Part shown: positions 1 to 11,012 of the stretch, one piece after another | How positions within the stretch are numbered: the stretch's first letter is position 1 | Layout: each line of letters begins with the position of its first letter | From: Photobacterium carnosum | Lineage (GTDB): Bacteria > Pseudomonadota > Gammaproteobacteria > Enterobacterales > Vibrionaceae | Direction: 5' to 3' | Assembly: GCF_002849605.1 (NCBI RefSeq) | Contig: NZ_NPIB01000003.1 | Location: 1 to 64,000, forward strand | Length of the DNA: 64,000 bases | Made by a program: the position numbers and the translations under genes | The notes under the pieces: model-generated | Database searches by the model: none | Seen by the model: the letters and a program-made list of their open reading frames with translations, nothing else | Told to the model about the DNA's origin: nothing

Positions 1-391
1 GTTGCGATTGATGCAAGCCAACAAGCGGACTTAATTAAAGAGCTTAACGCTGAACTGACATCTAGCGGTCACGCGTTGACATTTACGGTTGATGCGAATG
101 GTAATTTGGTTGGTACTCTTGCAGGGACTGATACCGTTGCAGTGCGGGTTGAATTAACACCAACACAAGATGGCCAAAACGTTAACGTTGAAGTCAAAAT
201 CATCCAAGAACTTCCCCTTGATCATAAAGATTCAGGTAATGGTATTTATGTTTCTGTCGATGGTGATGACATTGCGATTAAAGTCCCAGTGCAAGCCAAA
301 GACACTGACGGTGATCCATTAGATAACCCGGCCACGATTGATATTACGATTAAAGATGGTGCGAACCCTGTGTTCGGTATCGACAGCGGTA
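1..391 (+). repeat. Near-identical long direct repeat in adhesin gene, copy A
   Basis: Bases 1-391 match 919-1309 with only four differences (330, 372, 384 and 392 at the edge), and the first 329 bases are identical. The copies are 918 bases (306 codons) apart, so slippage or recombination between them keeps the reading frame. The repeat probably extends left of the window. Confidence 0.95.
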
Positions 392-3300
392 TTACGATTA
401 ATGAAACCACCGAGGCAGATAAGATCATTGCAGGTCAGATCCCACTCGATGTGGGCTCTGATGATATCCAATCTATTCACTTTAATACGGCGCAAGACGG
501 TCTTGCCAATATCAGCAGTAACGGTGAAGCCACCACATTTACGGTCACCGGCAATGTATTAACGGTTGTTGATAGTGATAATAAACCAGTGATGGTGGTG
601 ACTATCGCCACGGATGGTTCATATACTGTTGAAGTGACCGGACCTATTGATCAAAACAGTGCCGATATTGCTGACATTAAATTGGCTGTGACGGCAACCG
701 ATAAAGACGGTGATACCGCTAATGGTGAATTAAATATCACTATCAACGACGGCAGTGATGCGGTTGGTGGCGAGAATATTGATATCACGCTGACAGAAGG
801 TGATCGTGATGTTGATGGCAGCGGTACTAGCACCGGTGGCGTCGATACCACGTACCCTGTGGAACAAAGCGGACAGTTAACACTGGTTGCGGGTGAAGAT
901 CGTCTTGACCCAAATACCGTTGCGATTGATGCAAGCCAACAAGCGGACTTAATTAAAGAGCTTAACGCTGAACTGACATCTAGCGGTCACGCGTTGACAT
1001 TTACGGTTGATGCGAATGGTAATTTGGTTGGTACTCTTGCAGGGACTGATACCGTTGCAGTGCGGGTTGAATTAACACCAACACAAGATGGCCAAAACGT
1101 TAACGTTGAAGTCAAAATCATCCAAGAACTTCCCCTTGATCATAAAGATTCAGGTAATGGTATTTATGTTTCTGTCGATGGTGATGACATTGCGATTAAA
1201 GTCCCAGTGCAAGCCAAAGACACTGACGGTGATCCATTAGATAACCCAGCCACGATTGATATTACGATTAAAGATGGTGCGAACCCTGTATTCGGTATCG
1301 ATAGCGGTACTACTATTACGGAAACAGAAACTGGTGTAACTGCAACTGGAAAGATTCCACTCGATGTGGGCTCAGATGACATCGCAAATATTAATTTCAC
1401 ATTGTCTCAGCCGACTCTTGAGCATCTTGTTTCTAATAATCAAGCGACTCGCTATGTTGTTAATGGTAATGAAATTCAGGTTGTTATTGACGGCGGTACG
1501 AATGATGGCGAAGCAGTCTTAACCATCACTATTGCTAATGATGGTCATTATATTGTTGAACAACATCAACCTATTGAGCAAAATAATGCCGCGGGCGATA
1601 GTGTTAATATTGAGCTTGGTGTTGTTGCGACTGATGACGATGGTGATACGAGTAATACGGGTCAATTAGAGATCCATATTAAGGATGGTCTAAACCCTAC
1701 AGGTGAAGGCGTTCAAGCCAATATTACTATTACAGAAGGGGATTTAGAAAATCCTCGCCCAGGAAAAGGTTACCCTGTTGTTGGCTCCGGACAATTTACT
1801 GTTGATGCAACTGATGATGACTTAGTCGCTAATTCGTTAACAATTACTGATAGTGTTAAGTCGACATTGTTAACTGAATTAAATGGCCTTACATCTGATG
1901 GTGAAACGTTAAGTTTTAATGTTGAGATTGGAGCGAATGGCGTCATTACCATTACTGGTGTAACCGCAACAGGCGGACACGAGGCAGTGACTATTACGAT
2001 GACACCATCATCATTAGCAAATGGTGATGTCAGTGTCGATATGACTATTCAACAATCACTACCATTAGATCATTTGAAATCTAACGGTACATTTGTTGAT
2101 GTCAGAGGCGGTAAGATCACGATTAATGTTCCTGTTCAAATGCAAGATACTGATGGGGATGCGTTAGATAAACCTGTTGATGTTAACATCACGATCAAAG
2201 ATGGGCAGAAACCGTCATTTGGGAACGATACGTCAGCAACCTTAGAAGAAGGTACATCAGGTCAGGCAACTGGTTCTGGCACAATCAATGTTGATACTGG
2301 AAGTGACCAAATAGCAAAAGTCTATTTTGGCAGCGAGCAAGCATCATTAAATGGTTTAACTAGTAATGGCCATGCTACGAGTTATCATTTGAGCGCTGAT
2401 GGATCGAGTGTGATTGTTGTACTGCAAAGTGATCCGTCTCAGGTTGTGATGGAAGTGAGTATTGATATTGATGGTCATTATACCGTTACCCAACAACAAC
2501 CGATTGATCAAGTTGATGATAAAGCGGCTGATAATGAGAATATCGACTTAAACGTTTATGCACAAGATCATGATGGTGATGTCAGTAAGCCAGGCCAGAT
2601 TACGATCAATATTCATGATGGTAATAATGCGGTAGGTGGTGAAACAGGTTCAATTATTATTACTGAAGGTGATTTAACCCCTGCTACTGGTCAACAAGGT
2701 TATCCTGTTTCAGGTGATGTTAATATTGACGTTAAAGCTGGGGTGGATCGCCTTAATCCAACCACTGCGACCATTGATAGTACTAAACTCACGGCATTGA
2801 TTGATGAATTACAATCAGAATTAACCGCAAATGGCGCAAAGATCAGCTTTAATTATGATCATAGTACTGGTGTGTTAACGGGTACCGCTAGCGGACATGT
2901 TGTTATTACAGTCACGGTGTCGGCAACCCAAGCAACGAATGGTCATGATGCTGATATTAAGGTATCTATTACTCAGTATTCCCCTCTTGATCATAGTGGT
3001 AATACTGACGGTGGATTGGTTACTGTTGATGGCGATAGAATCGTCATTGATGTACCAGTACAGATACAAGATACCGATGGTGATTATCTTGGTGGTGATA
3101 GCGATAACTATATTAATGCTCAAATCACCATTAATGATGGTACTGGCCCAGTGATCACTGCGGCTCCTGCTTTAACCGTTGAGGAGAGTGATTTAGCTTC
3201 AGGCTCAACACCATCAGGTGAGGGTGAATCAGCATTAGGCGATATTATCGTTAATTCTGGTAGTGACTATGTTGTTGACTTTAAAGTGGATGTTGACTCT

Positions 3301-6300
3301 TTTAATCAACAAAATGACATAACCTCGAATGGAAATAAGATAACGTTATCGCAATCAAGTGAAGGTACTTATCAAGGTATTGCTGATGGTAACGTTGTGT
3401 TTACCTATTATTTGTTACCAACAGGGCGCTATATTTTCCAATTGCATGGGACTATAGATCATCCAACCCAAGGTGAAGATCAATTAACCATTGAAATTCC
3501 GGTGTACGCCATTGATAAAGATGGCGACGTAAGTGGTAGTGTTAATATTGATGTCACCGTGAAAGATGATATTCCATCGGTTCACAATGTGACATTAGCG
3601 ACGGTAGAAGATAGTTCGACAACGCAAGAAAATGTGATTACAGCAGCGGGCGCTGATGGTGCTGAAGTGACAGCATTGATTGTTGATGGTCAGCATATTG
3701 CGTTGTCTAGCTTAGAGCAATCTGGTGAATATCGAATCTATGAAGTGAAAGATGGTACGCAAGTATTAGGCGATCTGATGATCAAGCCTAACGGTGATAC
3801 TTACTTTATAGCCAAAGATAACATCTCTCAAACCCAAGAAGATCTGATTAAAGAGATTGGTTTTGAGGTCACAGATGGCGATGGTGATACCGCAACGGGC
3901 ACAATTACATTAGATATTTCCGATAAAGACGCCACATTACAAGTTGAAAATAGTATCGGTGAAGAAGAGGATGGTCGTCATTCTACCGATGCTACAGACA
4001 ACGTTGATCCTAATCGTGGTGGTATTGAAATCAATATGACCATTGACGGTGGGGATAACGACCGCGGTGAACATGTTGGTACGGTAACTATTCAACCGCA
4101 AACACAAGCACATGGTGTGTTTATGTATAACGGTCAACCACTTACGGTTAATAGTGATGGCAGTGTGACGTTACCACCGGCCGCATTTATTGTTGATAAT
4201 ACCAATCCACCGGATGTGACGTTTACTTTACAAGGGGTTACTTTTGTTCCTGATGAAGATTATTCAACCTCTGCTGCGGGCATAAAATTTGATGTGGTTG
4301 CACAAATTAACACTACCGATGGCGGTAATCATCCAGTAATGAATGGTGAGTTTTCCGTTAATGTTCAAGGGATTGCAGATACACCTGTTTGGAATGCAAG
4401 TTCGGTTGATCATTATGTCACTACAGAAGATCAGAATAATGTCTTGCTCAATGTTGTCGCTGATTTACAAGATACTGATGGTTCAGAAGCGCTATTTTAT
4501 TTCATTACTGTTCCGGTTGAATACCAAGATAAGTGTACTTTAGAAATTGGTGGTCAGTTATTAACTGAAACTTCACCAGGTTCTGGTGTATATAAAGTGA
4601 CAGTGAGTCAGATGGCATCAGTTGAAGTTAATCCAGTTGATAACTTCAGTGGTGATATTAAGTTAACCATTCAAGCACAAAGTAAAGAAAATAATAACTT
4701 TGTAAATGGACATCAATTTGCTGATTCTGCAGAGAAAACAGTCATTATTAATGTAAATCCTGATGCTGATAATGGTGAACTTAAAGTAACGCGTGTTGAA
4801 GCAGATGAAGATCAGCGTATTGATTTATCAAGCCATATTACGTTGATATCATTGGATGATAATACTGATGGATCTGAGACTTTATATCTGCAAATTTCAG
4901 CCCTGCCTGAAGGGGCAGTGTTGTATGTTAATGATCAGTTACTGACTCCAAATGCTGATGGTGTATATGAGATTTTATACCAAGAACTCAGCGGCTTATC
5001 AATGCAACCACCATTGGACAGCAATGTTGATTTCAGTATTACCGTTAATGGTGTTGTGCGTGATGTCGCACAAGTGACAGATGCTAACGGCCAAGTGACG
5101 ACTGAGACCAGTGAAAAAATCATCGGTCCTCAAACGATTGATGTTGCTTTAACTGGGGTTGTTGATCGCCCTGAAATCGTCCCTGATAATATTGATAATC
5201 CTGATTGGACACCATTGGATAATGGTCAACACGGGTTACAAACCACCATTAAAGAAGACAGTGAAGCGACATTCGACTTTAAAGTCATCTCTGGTGAGCA
5301 CACCAATGCTGATGGTCATACCGATGGTTCGGAAACATTAAGTGTGGTTATTTCAGGAATCCCAGAAGGTACGGAACTTTATGATTTTAAAGGTAATTTT
5401 CAAACATTGGTTTATGCAGGTGAAGACAGTGATGGTCAGCCAATTTATCAGGTCAATCTTGCCTCATTAACGAATATAGTGATTAAGCCGCCTCATAATA
5501 GTACTGAAGATCTTCATCTTGATGTACGAACAGTCGTTACTGAAAATGATGGTGCGAGTACGAGCTTTAACGGCAAATTAGTGATTCATATTACCCCTGA
5601 AATTGATGAGATAGATTATGAGATCGTCTCAAATGGTTTAGAAGATGAGTCGACAGTAGTTAACTGGCAGCCTTCTCTTTCTGACAGTCAAGAACATATT
5701 ACAGGGTTAGTTTTAAATGGTTTACCAGTAGGTTATCAATTATTTATTAATGGAACATTATTGGCAAATGGTGGAACAGGTAGTGTTGAATTTACAGATC
5801 AACAACTACAGATATTACTTGATGGCGGTAAGCTTACAGTAACGGCACCTCATAATTCAGATCAAGATATTCAGTTAACATCGACGGTTACCGTGTCTCA
5901 AACGGATGTTGATGGTGATAAAGAAACCGTTACCAAAAATATTACAGGTACATTAGACGTAGATATTAAAGCTGTCGTTGAGCCTGATGGTAATCTCATT
6001 ATTGATGATAACGGTACGGTGGTTACAACAATTGCATCTAGTAGTAATGGTGTTATTGACCTGTCAAATGATGCCAATTCTGATGGTAAAATTGTATGGG
6101 AAAATGATGATACTTCAAGCTCTGAAGTGATCACTCAAATTGTATTAGACCCTATTCCTGAAGGCTTTGTGATTATTGGTGGTATCAATAATGGTGATGG
6201 CAGTTGGACAGTACCGCAATCCGCTTTAAATAATCTTAAAATTATTGCACCAGAAGGCTATAACGATAAGTTAACACTGAATATCAATGCGCTTGTTCAA

Positions 6301-9300
6301 GATATGAGTGATGACGGTGACGTTAGTAATAAAGTTGAAGAGAAAGGCACTATTACACTTGATTTTAGCGCTAATACTGAAACTAATGATAAGCAAGCGG
6401 CTGATATTATTGTTGATGATAACTATATTGTAACGGGTGACGAAGATCATTCTATCGATCTCGGTCAGCAGATGATGGATCATATCGTTAAGGTAAGTAC
6501 CGCTGGCGGCGAGCAGGTACATGATGATTTTACCTTGGTAATTAACGCCAATGATTTACCCGCTGGAGCGTCTATTTCTGGCGCTGAATTTAATCATGTT
6601 ACTGGTGAGTATGTATTAAAAGTATTTGTTGATCTTAATGGCTCGATTGATCTTTCAGATGTTAAATTAAACCTTCCAGTTGACTATGCTGGAGACTTTA
6701 AATTTGATGTTAAATATGTCACCACTGATACTGAAAGCGGTGACTATAAAACGCAAAACGACACTATTGCGGTTCAAGTAGCCCCTCAAGTAGATGGCCC
6801 TAGTTCGGTCACAGTTACAGTTGTTGAAACCGAAGGATTGAATGCAGATAAGCAACCAATCTCAACCTCAGATGATAAACAAGAGCAAGTTTACGATAAT
6901 ATTGCGTATGAAGATGGTGATATCAAACTTGATCTTTCTGTTAGCTTAAAAGATCTTGATACCTCTGAAACCAGTGGTAAAGAAACAGTGCAATCAGTAA
7001 CACTGACATTAGCTAACACTAGCGATGGGGTATTTATTGATGCGGATGGTAACGTATTAGGAACATCAATTACGGTTGAACAAAGTCAACTTGATAATAT
7101 CCATTTCCGCCCGACATTAGATTTTAGCGGCAAGGTGGATATTAATGTTAGTACAACCGTGGTTGATACCGCTATTTATGACCAAACGACAGGAGTAACA
7201 GTTACAGACAGTAAAGTGTTTGATAATACTGTTAGTTTTGATGTTATTGCCGTAAATGATCAAGTTAAATGGCAAGGTATTGATACTCCGATTGTTGGAG
7301 ATGAAGATACTGCTATTCCGCTTACTGGAATCAGTGGATCGTTAGAAGATATTGATGGTTCTGAACGTATCGTTTCTATTAAGTTAGAGAATGTACCTGA
7401 AGGCTTTATTATTGAAGGGGCAGTCAATAATGGTAATGGCGTATGGACGATTACAGCATCAGGTGAGAGTTTTGATTTAAGTGATATTAAAGTTCGTCCA
7501 CCCCATGATTTCAGTGGTAACGTTGATTTTGATATAGTGGTTTATTCAAAAGAAGACTCACTTGATAAGCCCGCAGAAAATCGTGAAACGATCACTATTG
7601 ATGTTAATCCGATTGCCGATAAAGTGGATACCGATGTTGATCAAAATGTAAGTGGTGACGAGAACAGTCCTATTACGCTGGATTTGGGTATTCAAGCTTT
7701 TGATGATCAAAAAACCATTAATAATCCAGGAACAAATGTGCATGAGAATGGTGCAGAATCATTACAGATCACCATTACTAATGTGCCAGATTCAAGTTCA
7801 TTTACTCTTCCTGATGGCGTTGCTGGTAGTGCAGAAAAACAACCTGATGGCTCATGGATTATTAAAGTAACAGGATCAGATTTGGATACGTTGATTTTCC
7901 ATCCAGGTGACGCCAATAATCAAACCGTTATTGATGGTAGTATTTGGAATGGCGACTTAAATCTAGATATTCGAGCTGTGGATAATGGGGTTGTTGGTAC
8001 GGAGAGTGTTGCTGTTGACAAGACGATTCACGTTGATATAACACCGGATAATGATGCACCAGTAAACTATTTACCATCAGATCCACTAACGGTAGATGAA
8101 GATGCGACGTTAGTGATTAAAGATCTACAAATCACAGATGTAGATAGCAATGACCATGATGCTGTAATGGACATGACCGTTACGTTAAGTGTTGAACATG
8201 GGCAACTTGCTATTGCTGCGGGTGCCGATATCTCTGGCTTAACGATTACCGATAATAACGATGGTAAATTAGTTATTCGTGGTGATTTAAATTTAATTAA
8301 TCAACTATTAGATCAAGGTATTAATTACACTGGCGATAAAGATTTTAATGGAACAGATAGTCTTACTATGACTACCGACGATAACGGTAATTCAGGCGCA
8401 GGTGGTGCATTAACTGACACCGATAGCATTGATATTACGGTTACTCCTGTTAACGATGCGCCAATTAATACCGTACCCGCACCATTTGATGTTAATGAAG
8501 ATGGTAGCCATGTTATTGCCGGATTGAGCATTGCCGATGTTGATGCCAAAGAAAGTGGTACTTCTGGTCAAATGACGGTTGAGCTTAATGTTGAACATGG
8601 ACAGCTATCGATTATTGCAGCTGATACACAAGGGTTAACGGTTACCGATAATGGTGATGGTAAGCTCGTAATCAGTGGCGATATTGACAAGATTAATACC
8701 TTGTTAGATGGCGGGATTAAATATACGGGTGATACGAATTTCAACGGTAATGATCAGCTAACAATGACCACATTGGATAATGGTAATGTTGGTAGTGGCG
8801 GTACATTAACAGATGTAAGTACGGTTGATATTACTGTTGTTGCTGAAAATGATGCACCAGTAAACGAAGTACCAACAACCATTACTGCGAGTGAAGATAC
8901 GGCTACGGTTGTTGATGGGCTTACAGTAACAGATGTCGATTTTAATGAGCTTGCTAATAACGAAGGAATGTCAGTTACTTTATCCGTTAACCACGGCTCA
9001 TTATCAATTACTTTACCTATCAACAGTGGCGTTGAAGTTACTGATGATGGTAGCGGTAATGTGGTACTGAAAGGCTCAATGGCAGATATTAATACTGTGC
9101 TTGATAGTGGTGTAAGTTATACCGCAACTGAAAACTTTAGTGGCAGTGATGAACTGACTATTACGACAACGGATGGTGGCAACACTGGAACCGGTGGTAG
9201 TTTATCTACTACCAATAAAGTTAATATTACAGTAACGCCAAAAGCAGATGCGCCATCATTGAGTTTAAGTACCGATCATCTTCAAACTGCTGCGATTCAA

Positions 9301-10626
9301 AGTTCATTAGGAACAATGTTACCGTTGATTGGCTTAATTGTTGCGGCATCGGCTGATGCTTCTGAGACACTTACTATAAAAATTAGTGATTTAGGCTCAG
9401 CATCGATTGTTGATAAAGCGGGTAATGTTATTGGTACTGATTTAGGCAATGGCGAGTGGCAGATTACAGCTCAGGATTTAAGTGACGTTTATATTAAAGA
9501 TCTTGATCAAGGTAGCCATACTATACGCATGGAAGCAGTATCAACAGAATCTGATGGTTCCCAAGCTATATCACCACCAGTAAACATCAATGTGGTTGTT
9601 GATGACCTTAGTGCTACTAATAATGTGATTGGTCAGAATAGTGCTTCTGACCAAGCTAATTTAGTGATTGATAGTACAGCACAAGCAACGTTATTGGGCG
9701 GTGATGGAAATGATATTTTGGTCGGTGGGTTAGCATCTGATATTTTAGTTGGCGGTCGAGGCGATGATATCTTATGGGGTGGTGATCTCGATGGCAATGG
9801 TGATGGTGTTAAAGATACCTTCCTATGGTCTGACAGTGATTTTGGTACTGCTAATGCGCCAGCAACTGATACTATCATGGATTTTGAAGTGGGTATTGAT
9901 ACCATTAGTTTGGGTGATGCACTTGAGAGCCAAAATATTCAATCTTTAGATGACCTTAACAATCGTCTAAATATTATTGAGCAACAAGGTAATACCGAAA
10001 TTCAGATTTTTGATGACCAACATCAAGTGGTGCAAAATATCATTTTGAATGGTGTTAGTCACAATGATCTCTTTGGTGACAATACTACCAGTATGACTAA
10101 CGAAGATAAACTGGATTCGTTACTTAATAGCGGTAATCTTGAATTGGGTGATAACTTTGGTAATCAACAGGACAATACATTAATTGCTGATAACCAAGGC
10201 GAATCATTATTTGGTTTTGATGGTAATGATATTCTTGTTGCTGGCCAAGGTAATGATATTTTAACTGGCGGTAGTGGTGATGATGTATTTACATGGCATG
10301 AAACGTCGCTTTCTACCATATCAAATACTGATACCATTACCGATTTTGAATTAGATAAAGATCAAATCAATATCCATGATTTACTGACTGATGATGAAAA
10401 TGCTAATTTAAATATGGATGATTTATTAAGCCATGTAAGTGCTGATGTAGATGGTAAAGGCAATGTCAATCTTGATGTGAGTAGCTTTGAAGGTAAGTCG
10501 CAACATATTGTGTTAGAAAATATCAATCCACAACAAGACTTAGGCCTAGCTGATGGAGCATCTTCTGCTGACATTGTGTCATCTTTGTTTAGCCATAATG
10601 CATTTCAAGTTGATAATACTAATTAG
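1..10626 (+). CDS. Giant RTX-type repeat adhesin, secreted by type I secretion (5' end missing)
   Basis: The reading frame is open from base 1, so the gene begins left of the window; 3,541 codons are visible. From the left come about four composite repeats of roughly 310 residues, each with an ITEGD-like turn, a PLDH motif and DTDGD calcium-type loops (to about base 3,550). Next is a long run of cadherin-like domains with recurring 'PEG' strands (about 3,550-8,040), then three tandem VCBS/cadherin-5-like repeats. The C-terminus holds two separate glycine/aspartate nonapeptide blocks (about 9,694-9,785 and 10,207-10,290), each followed by an acidic DTI-DFE type I target of the VCA0849 kind. 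Such proteins are exported by an ABC/HlyD/TolC channel and mediate attachment or biofilm formation. No transporter gene lies in this window. The domain calls come from reading the translation, and the ligand cannot be inferred. Confidence 0.9.
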   Translation, partial: VAIDASQQADLIKELNAELTSSGHALTFTVDANGNLVGTLAGTDTVAVRVELTPTQDGQNVNVEVKIIQELPLDHKDSGNGIYVSVDGDDIAIKVPVQAKDTDGDPLDNPATIDITIKDGANPVFGIDSGITINETTEADKIIAGQIPLDVGSDDIQSIHFNTAQDGLANISSNGEATTFTVTGNVLTVVDSDNKPVMVVTIATDGSYTVEVTGPIDQNSADIADIKLAVTATDKDGDTANGELNITINDGSDAVGGENIDITLTEGDRDVDGSGTSTGGVDTTYPVEQSGQLTLVAGEDRLDPNTVAIDASQQADLIKELNAELTSSGHALTFTVDANGNLVGTLAGTDTVAVRVELTPTQDGQNVNVEVKIIQELPLDHKDSGNGIYVSVDGDDIAIKVPVQAKDTDGDPLDNPATIDITIKDGANPVFGIDSGTTITETETGVTATGKIPLDVGSDDIANINFTLSQPTLEHLVSNNQATRYVVNGNEIQVVIDGGTNDGEAVLTITIANDGHYIVEQHQPIEQNNAAGDSVNIELGVVATDDDGDTSNTGQLEIHIKDGLNPTGEGVQANITITEGDLENPRPGKGYPVVGSGQFTVDATDDDLVANSLTITDSVKSTLLTELNGLTSDGETLSFNVEIGANGVITITGVTATGGHEAVTITMTPSSLANGDVSVDMTIQQSLPLDHLKSNGTFVDVRGGKITINVPVQMQDTDGDALDKPVDVNITIKDGQKPSFGNDTSATLEEGTSGQATGSGTINVDTGSDQIAKVYFGSEQASLNGLTSNGHATSYHLSADGSSVIVVLQSDPSQVVMEVSIDIDGHYTVTQQQPIDQVDDKAADNENIDLNVYAQDHDGDVSKPGQITINIHDGNNAVGGETGSIIITEGDLTPATGQQGYPVSGDVNIDVKAGVDRLNPTTATIDSTKLTALIDELQSELTANGAKISFNYDHSTGVLTGTASGHVVITVTVSATQATNGHDADIKVSITQYSPLDHSGNTDGGLVTVDGDRIVIDVPVQIQDTDGDYLGGDSDNYINAQITINDGTGPVITAAPALTVEESDLASGSTPSGEGESALGDIIVNSGSDYVVDFKVDVDSFNQQNDITSNGNKITLSQSSEGTYQGIADGNVVFTYYLLPTGRYIFQLHGTIDHPTQGEDQLTIEIPVYAIDKDGDVSGSVNIDVTVKDDIPSVHNVTLATVEDSSTTQENVITAAGADGAEVTALIVDGQHIALSSLEQSGEYRIYEVKDGTQVLGDLMIKPNGDTYFIAKDNISQTQEDLIKEIGFEVTDGDGDTATGTITLDISDKDATLQVENSIGEEEDGRHSTDATDNVDPNRGGIEINMTIDGGDNDRGEHVGTVTIQPQTQAHGVFMYNGQPLTVNSDGSVTLPPAAFIVDNTNPPDVTFTLQGVTFVPDEDYSTSAAGIKFDVVAQINTTDGGNHPVMNGEFSVNVQGIADTPVWNASSVDHYVTTEDQNNVLLNVVADLQDTDGSEALFYFITVPVEYQDKCTLEIGGQLLTETSPGSGVYKVTVSQMASVEVNPVDNFSGDIKLTIQAQSKENNNFVNGHQFADSAEKTVIINVNPDADNGELKVTRVEADEDQRIDLSSHITLISLDDNTDGSETLYLQISALPEGAVLYVNDQLLTPNADGVYEILYQELSGLSMQPPLDSNVDFSITVNGVVRDVAQVTDANGQVTTETSEKIIGPQTIDVALTGVVDRPEIVPDNIDNPDWTPLDNGQHGLQTTIKEDSEATFDFKVISGEHTNADGHTDGSETLSVVISGIPEGTELYDFKGNFQTLVYAGEDSDGQPIYQVNLASLTNIVIKPPHNSTEDLHLDVRTVVTENDGASTSFNGKLVIHITPEIDEIDYEIVSNGLEDESTVVNWQPSLSDSQEHITGLVLNGLPVGYQLFINGTLLANGGTGSVEFTDQQLQILLDGGKLTVTAPHNSDQDIQLTSTVTVSQTDVDGDKETVTKNITGTLDVDIKAVVEPDGNLIIDDNGTVVTTIASSSNGVIDLSNDANSDGKIVWENDDTSSSEVITQIVLDPIPEGFVIIGGINNGDGSWTVPQSALNNLKIIAPEGYNDKLTLNINALVQDMSDDGDVSNKVEEKGTITLDFSANTETNDKQAADIIVDDNYIVTGDEDHSIDLGQQMMDHIVKVSTAGGEQVHDDFTLVINANDLPAGASISGAEFNHVTGEYVLKVFVDLNGSIDLSDVKLNLPVDYAGDFKFDVKYVTTDTESGDYKTQNDTIAVQVAPQVDGPSSVTVTVVETEGLNADKQPISTSDDKQEQVYDNIAYEDGDIKLDLSVSLKDLDTSETSGKETVQSVTLTLANTSDGVFIDADGNVLGTSITVEQSQLDNIHFRPTLDFSGKVDINVSTTVVDTAIYDQTTGVTVTDSKVFDNTVSFDVIAVNDQVKWQGIDTPIVGDEDTAIPLTGISGSLEDIDGSERIVSIKLENVPEGFIIEGAVNNGNGVWTITASGESFDLSDIKVRPPHDFSGNVDFDIVVYSKEDSLDKPAENRETITIDVNPIADKVDTDVDQNVSGDENSPITLDLGIQAFDDQKTINNPGTNVHENGAESLQITITNVPDSSSFTLPDGVAGSAEKQPDGSWIIKVTGSDLDTLIFHPGDANNQTVIDGSIWNGDLNLDIRAVDNGVVGTESVAVDKTIHVDITPDNDAPVNYLPSDPLTVDEDATLVIKDLQITDVDSNDHDAVMDMTVTLSVEHGQLAIAAGADISGLTITDNNDGKLVIRGDLNLINQLLDQGINYTGDKDFNGTDSLTMTTDDNGNSGAGGALTDTDSIDITVTPVNDAPINTVPAPFDVNEDGSHVIAGLSIADVDAKESGTSGQMTVELNVEHGQLSIIAADTQGLTVTDNGDGKLVISGDIDKINTLLDGGIKYTGDTNFNGNDQLTMTTLDNGNVGSGGTLTDVSTVDITVVAENDAPVNEVPTTITASEDTATVVDGLTVTDVDFNELANNEGMSVTLSVNHGSLSITLPINSGVEVTDDGSGNVVLKGSMADINTVLDSGVSYTATENFSGSDELTITTTDGGNTGTGGSLSTTNKVNITVTPKADAPSLSLSTDHLQTAAIQSSLGTMLPLIGLIVAASADASETLTIKISDLGSASIVDKAGNVIGTDLGNGEWQITAQDLSDVYIKDLDQGSHTIRMEAVSTESDGSQAISPPVNINVVVDDLSATNNVIGQNSASDQANLVIDSTAQATLLGGDGNDILVGGLASDILVGGRGDDILWGGDLDGNGDGVKDTFLWSDSDFGTANAPATDTIMDFEVGIDTISLGDALESQNIQSLDDLNNRLNIIEQQGNTEIQIFDDQHQVVQNIILNGVSHNDLFGDNTTSMTNEDKLDSLLNSGNLELGDNFGNQQDNTLIADNQGESLFGFDGNDILVAGQGNDILTGGSGDDVFTWHETSLSTISNTDTITDFELDKDQINIHDLLTDDENANLNMDDLLSHVSADVDGKGNVNLDVSSFEGKSQHIVLENINPQQDLGLADGASSADIVSSLFSHNAFQVDNTN
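919..1309 (+). repeat. Near-identical long direct repeat in adhesin gene, copy B
   Basis: This is the second copy of the 391-base unit at the window start. After it, the two repeats diverge abruptly in sequence but keep the same domain fold, which suggests recent gene conversion or duplication of only part of a repeat unit. Confidence 0.95.
8050..9247 (+). repeat. Three tandem VCBS/cadherin-5-like domains inside the adhesin
   Basis: Asn-Asp-Ala-Pro starts each unit at 8050, 8452 and 8848, giving a period of 132-134 residues. Shared elements are an EHGQL or NHGSL strand, DNGDGKLV, a GxxYTG turn and an N(F)NG-D-LTMTT strand. They are related at protein level but diverged at DNA level. Confidence 0.85.
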
Positions 10627-10681
10627 TTACAACTATAAGTTCAATTAATTCGTTTGTATTATTAGTTTTAAAATACTTGAT

Positions 10682-10716
10682 TACCACTATTTAATTATGG
10701 TTGTTAAATAGTGGTA
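10682..10716 (+). terminator. Hairpin after the adhesin gene
   Basis: A perfect 13-base inverted repeat (TACCACTATTTAA / TTAAATAGTGGTA) begins 56 bases after the adhesin stop. No clear T-run follows, so it may be a terminator or an mRNA-end stabiliser. Confidence 0.5.
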
Positions 10717-10938
10717 GTCAGGAAATATGATAAACATAGGGTAGCTATGAATTAATTATAGTAATTGAAATATGTGAGTACTCAGATTGATATTATATCG
10801 AATAAGCAGCGTAAACGAGCAGAAGTGCATATTGAGAATAATTGAGTGAAATTGACGTCAATGTGGAACAAAACGGTTGTATATCTTAAAGCTGATTGTG
10901 CTGTACCGTCGATACATATTCCAGCATAAAGCACATAA

Positions 10939-10962
10939 ACAGCCCCTAAAATAGCAGGCTGT
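10939..10962 (+). terminator. Second hairpin in the adhesin-U32 interval
   Basis: ACAGCC/GGCTGT arms are followed by a T-rich run, so this is a possible back-up rho-independent terminator for rightward transcription. The rest of 10627-11012 shows no coding frame I can support. Confidence 0.4.
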
Positions 10963-11012
10963 CTAATATTATTTTATTTTGTTGTTTTGAGACTAAATTA
11001 TACCGCTAACGC

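Noticed and set aside
246..9023. Many long frames opposite the adhesin gene
   Set aside because: They are shadows caused by the repetitive, codon-biased adhesin sequence (the same antisense peptide recurs with the repeat).
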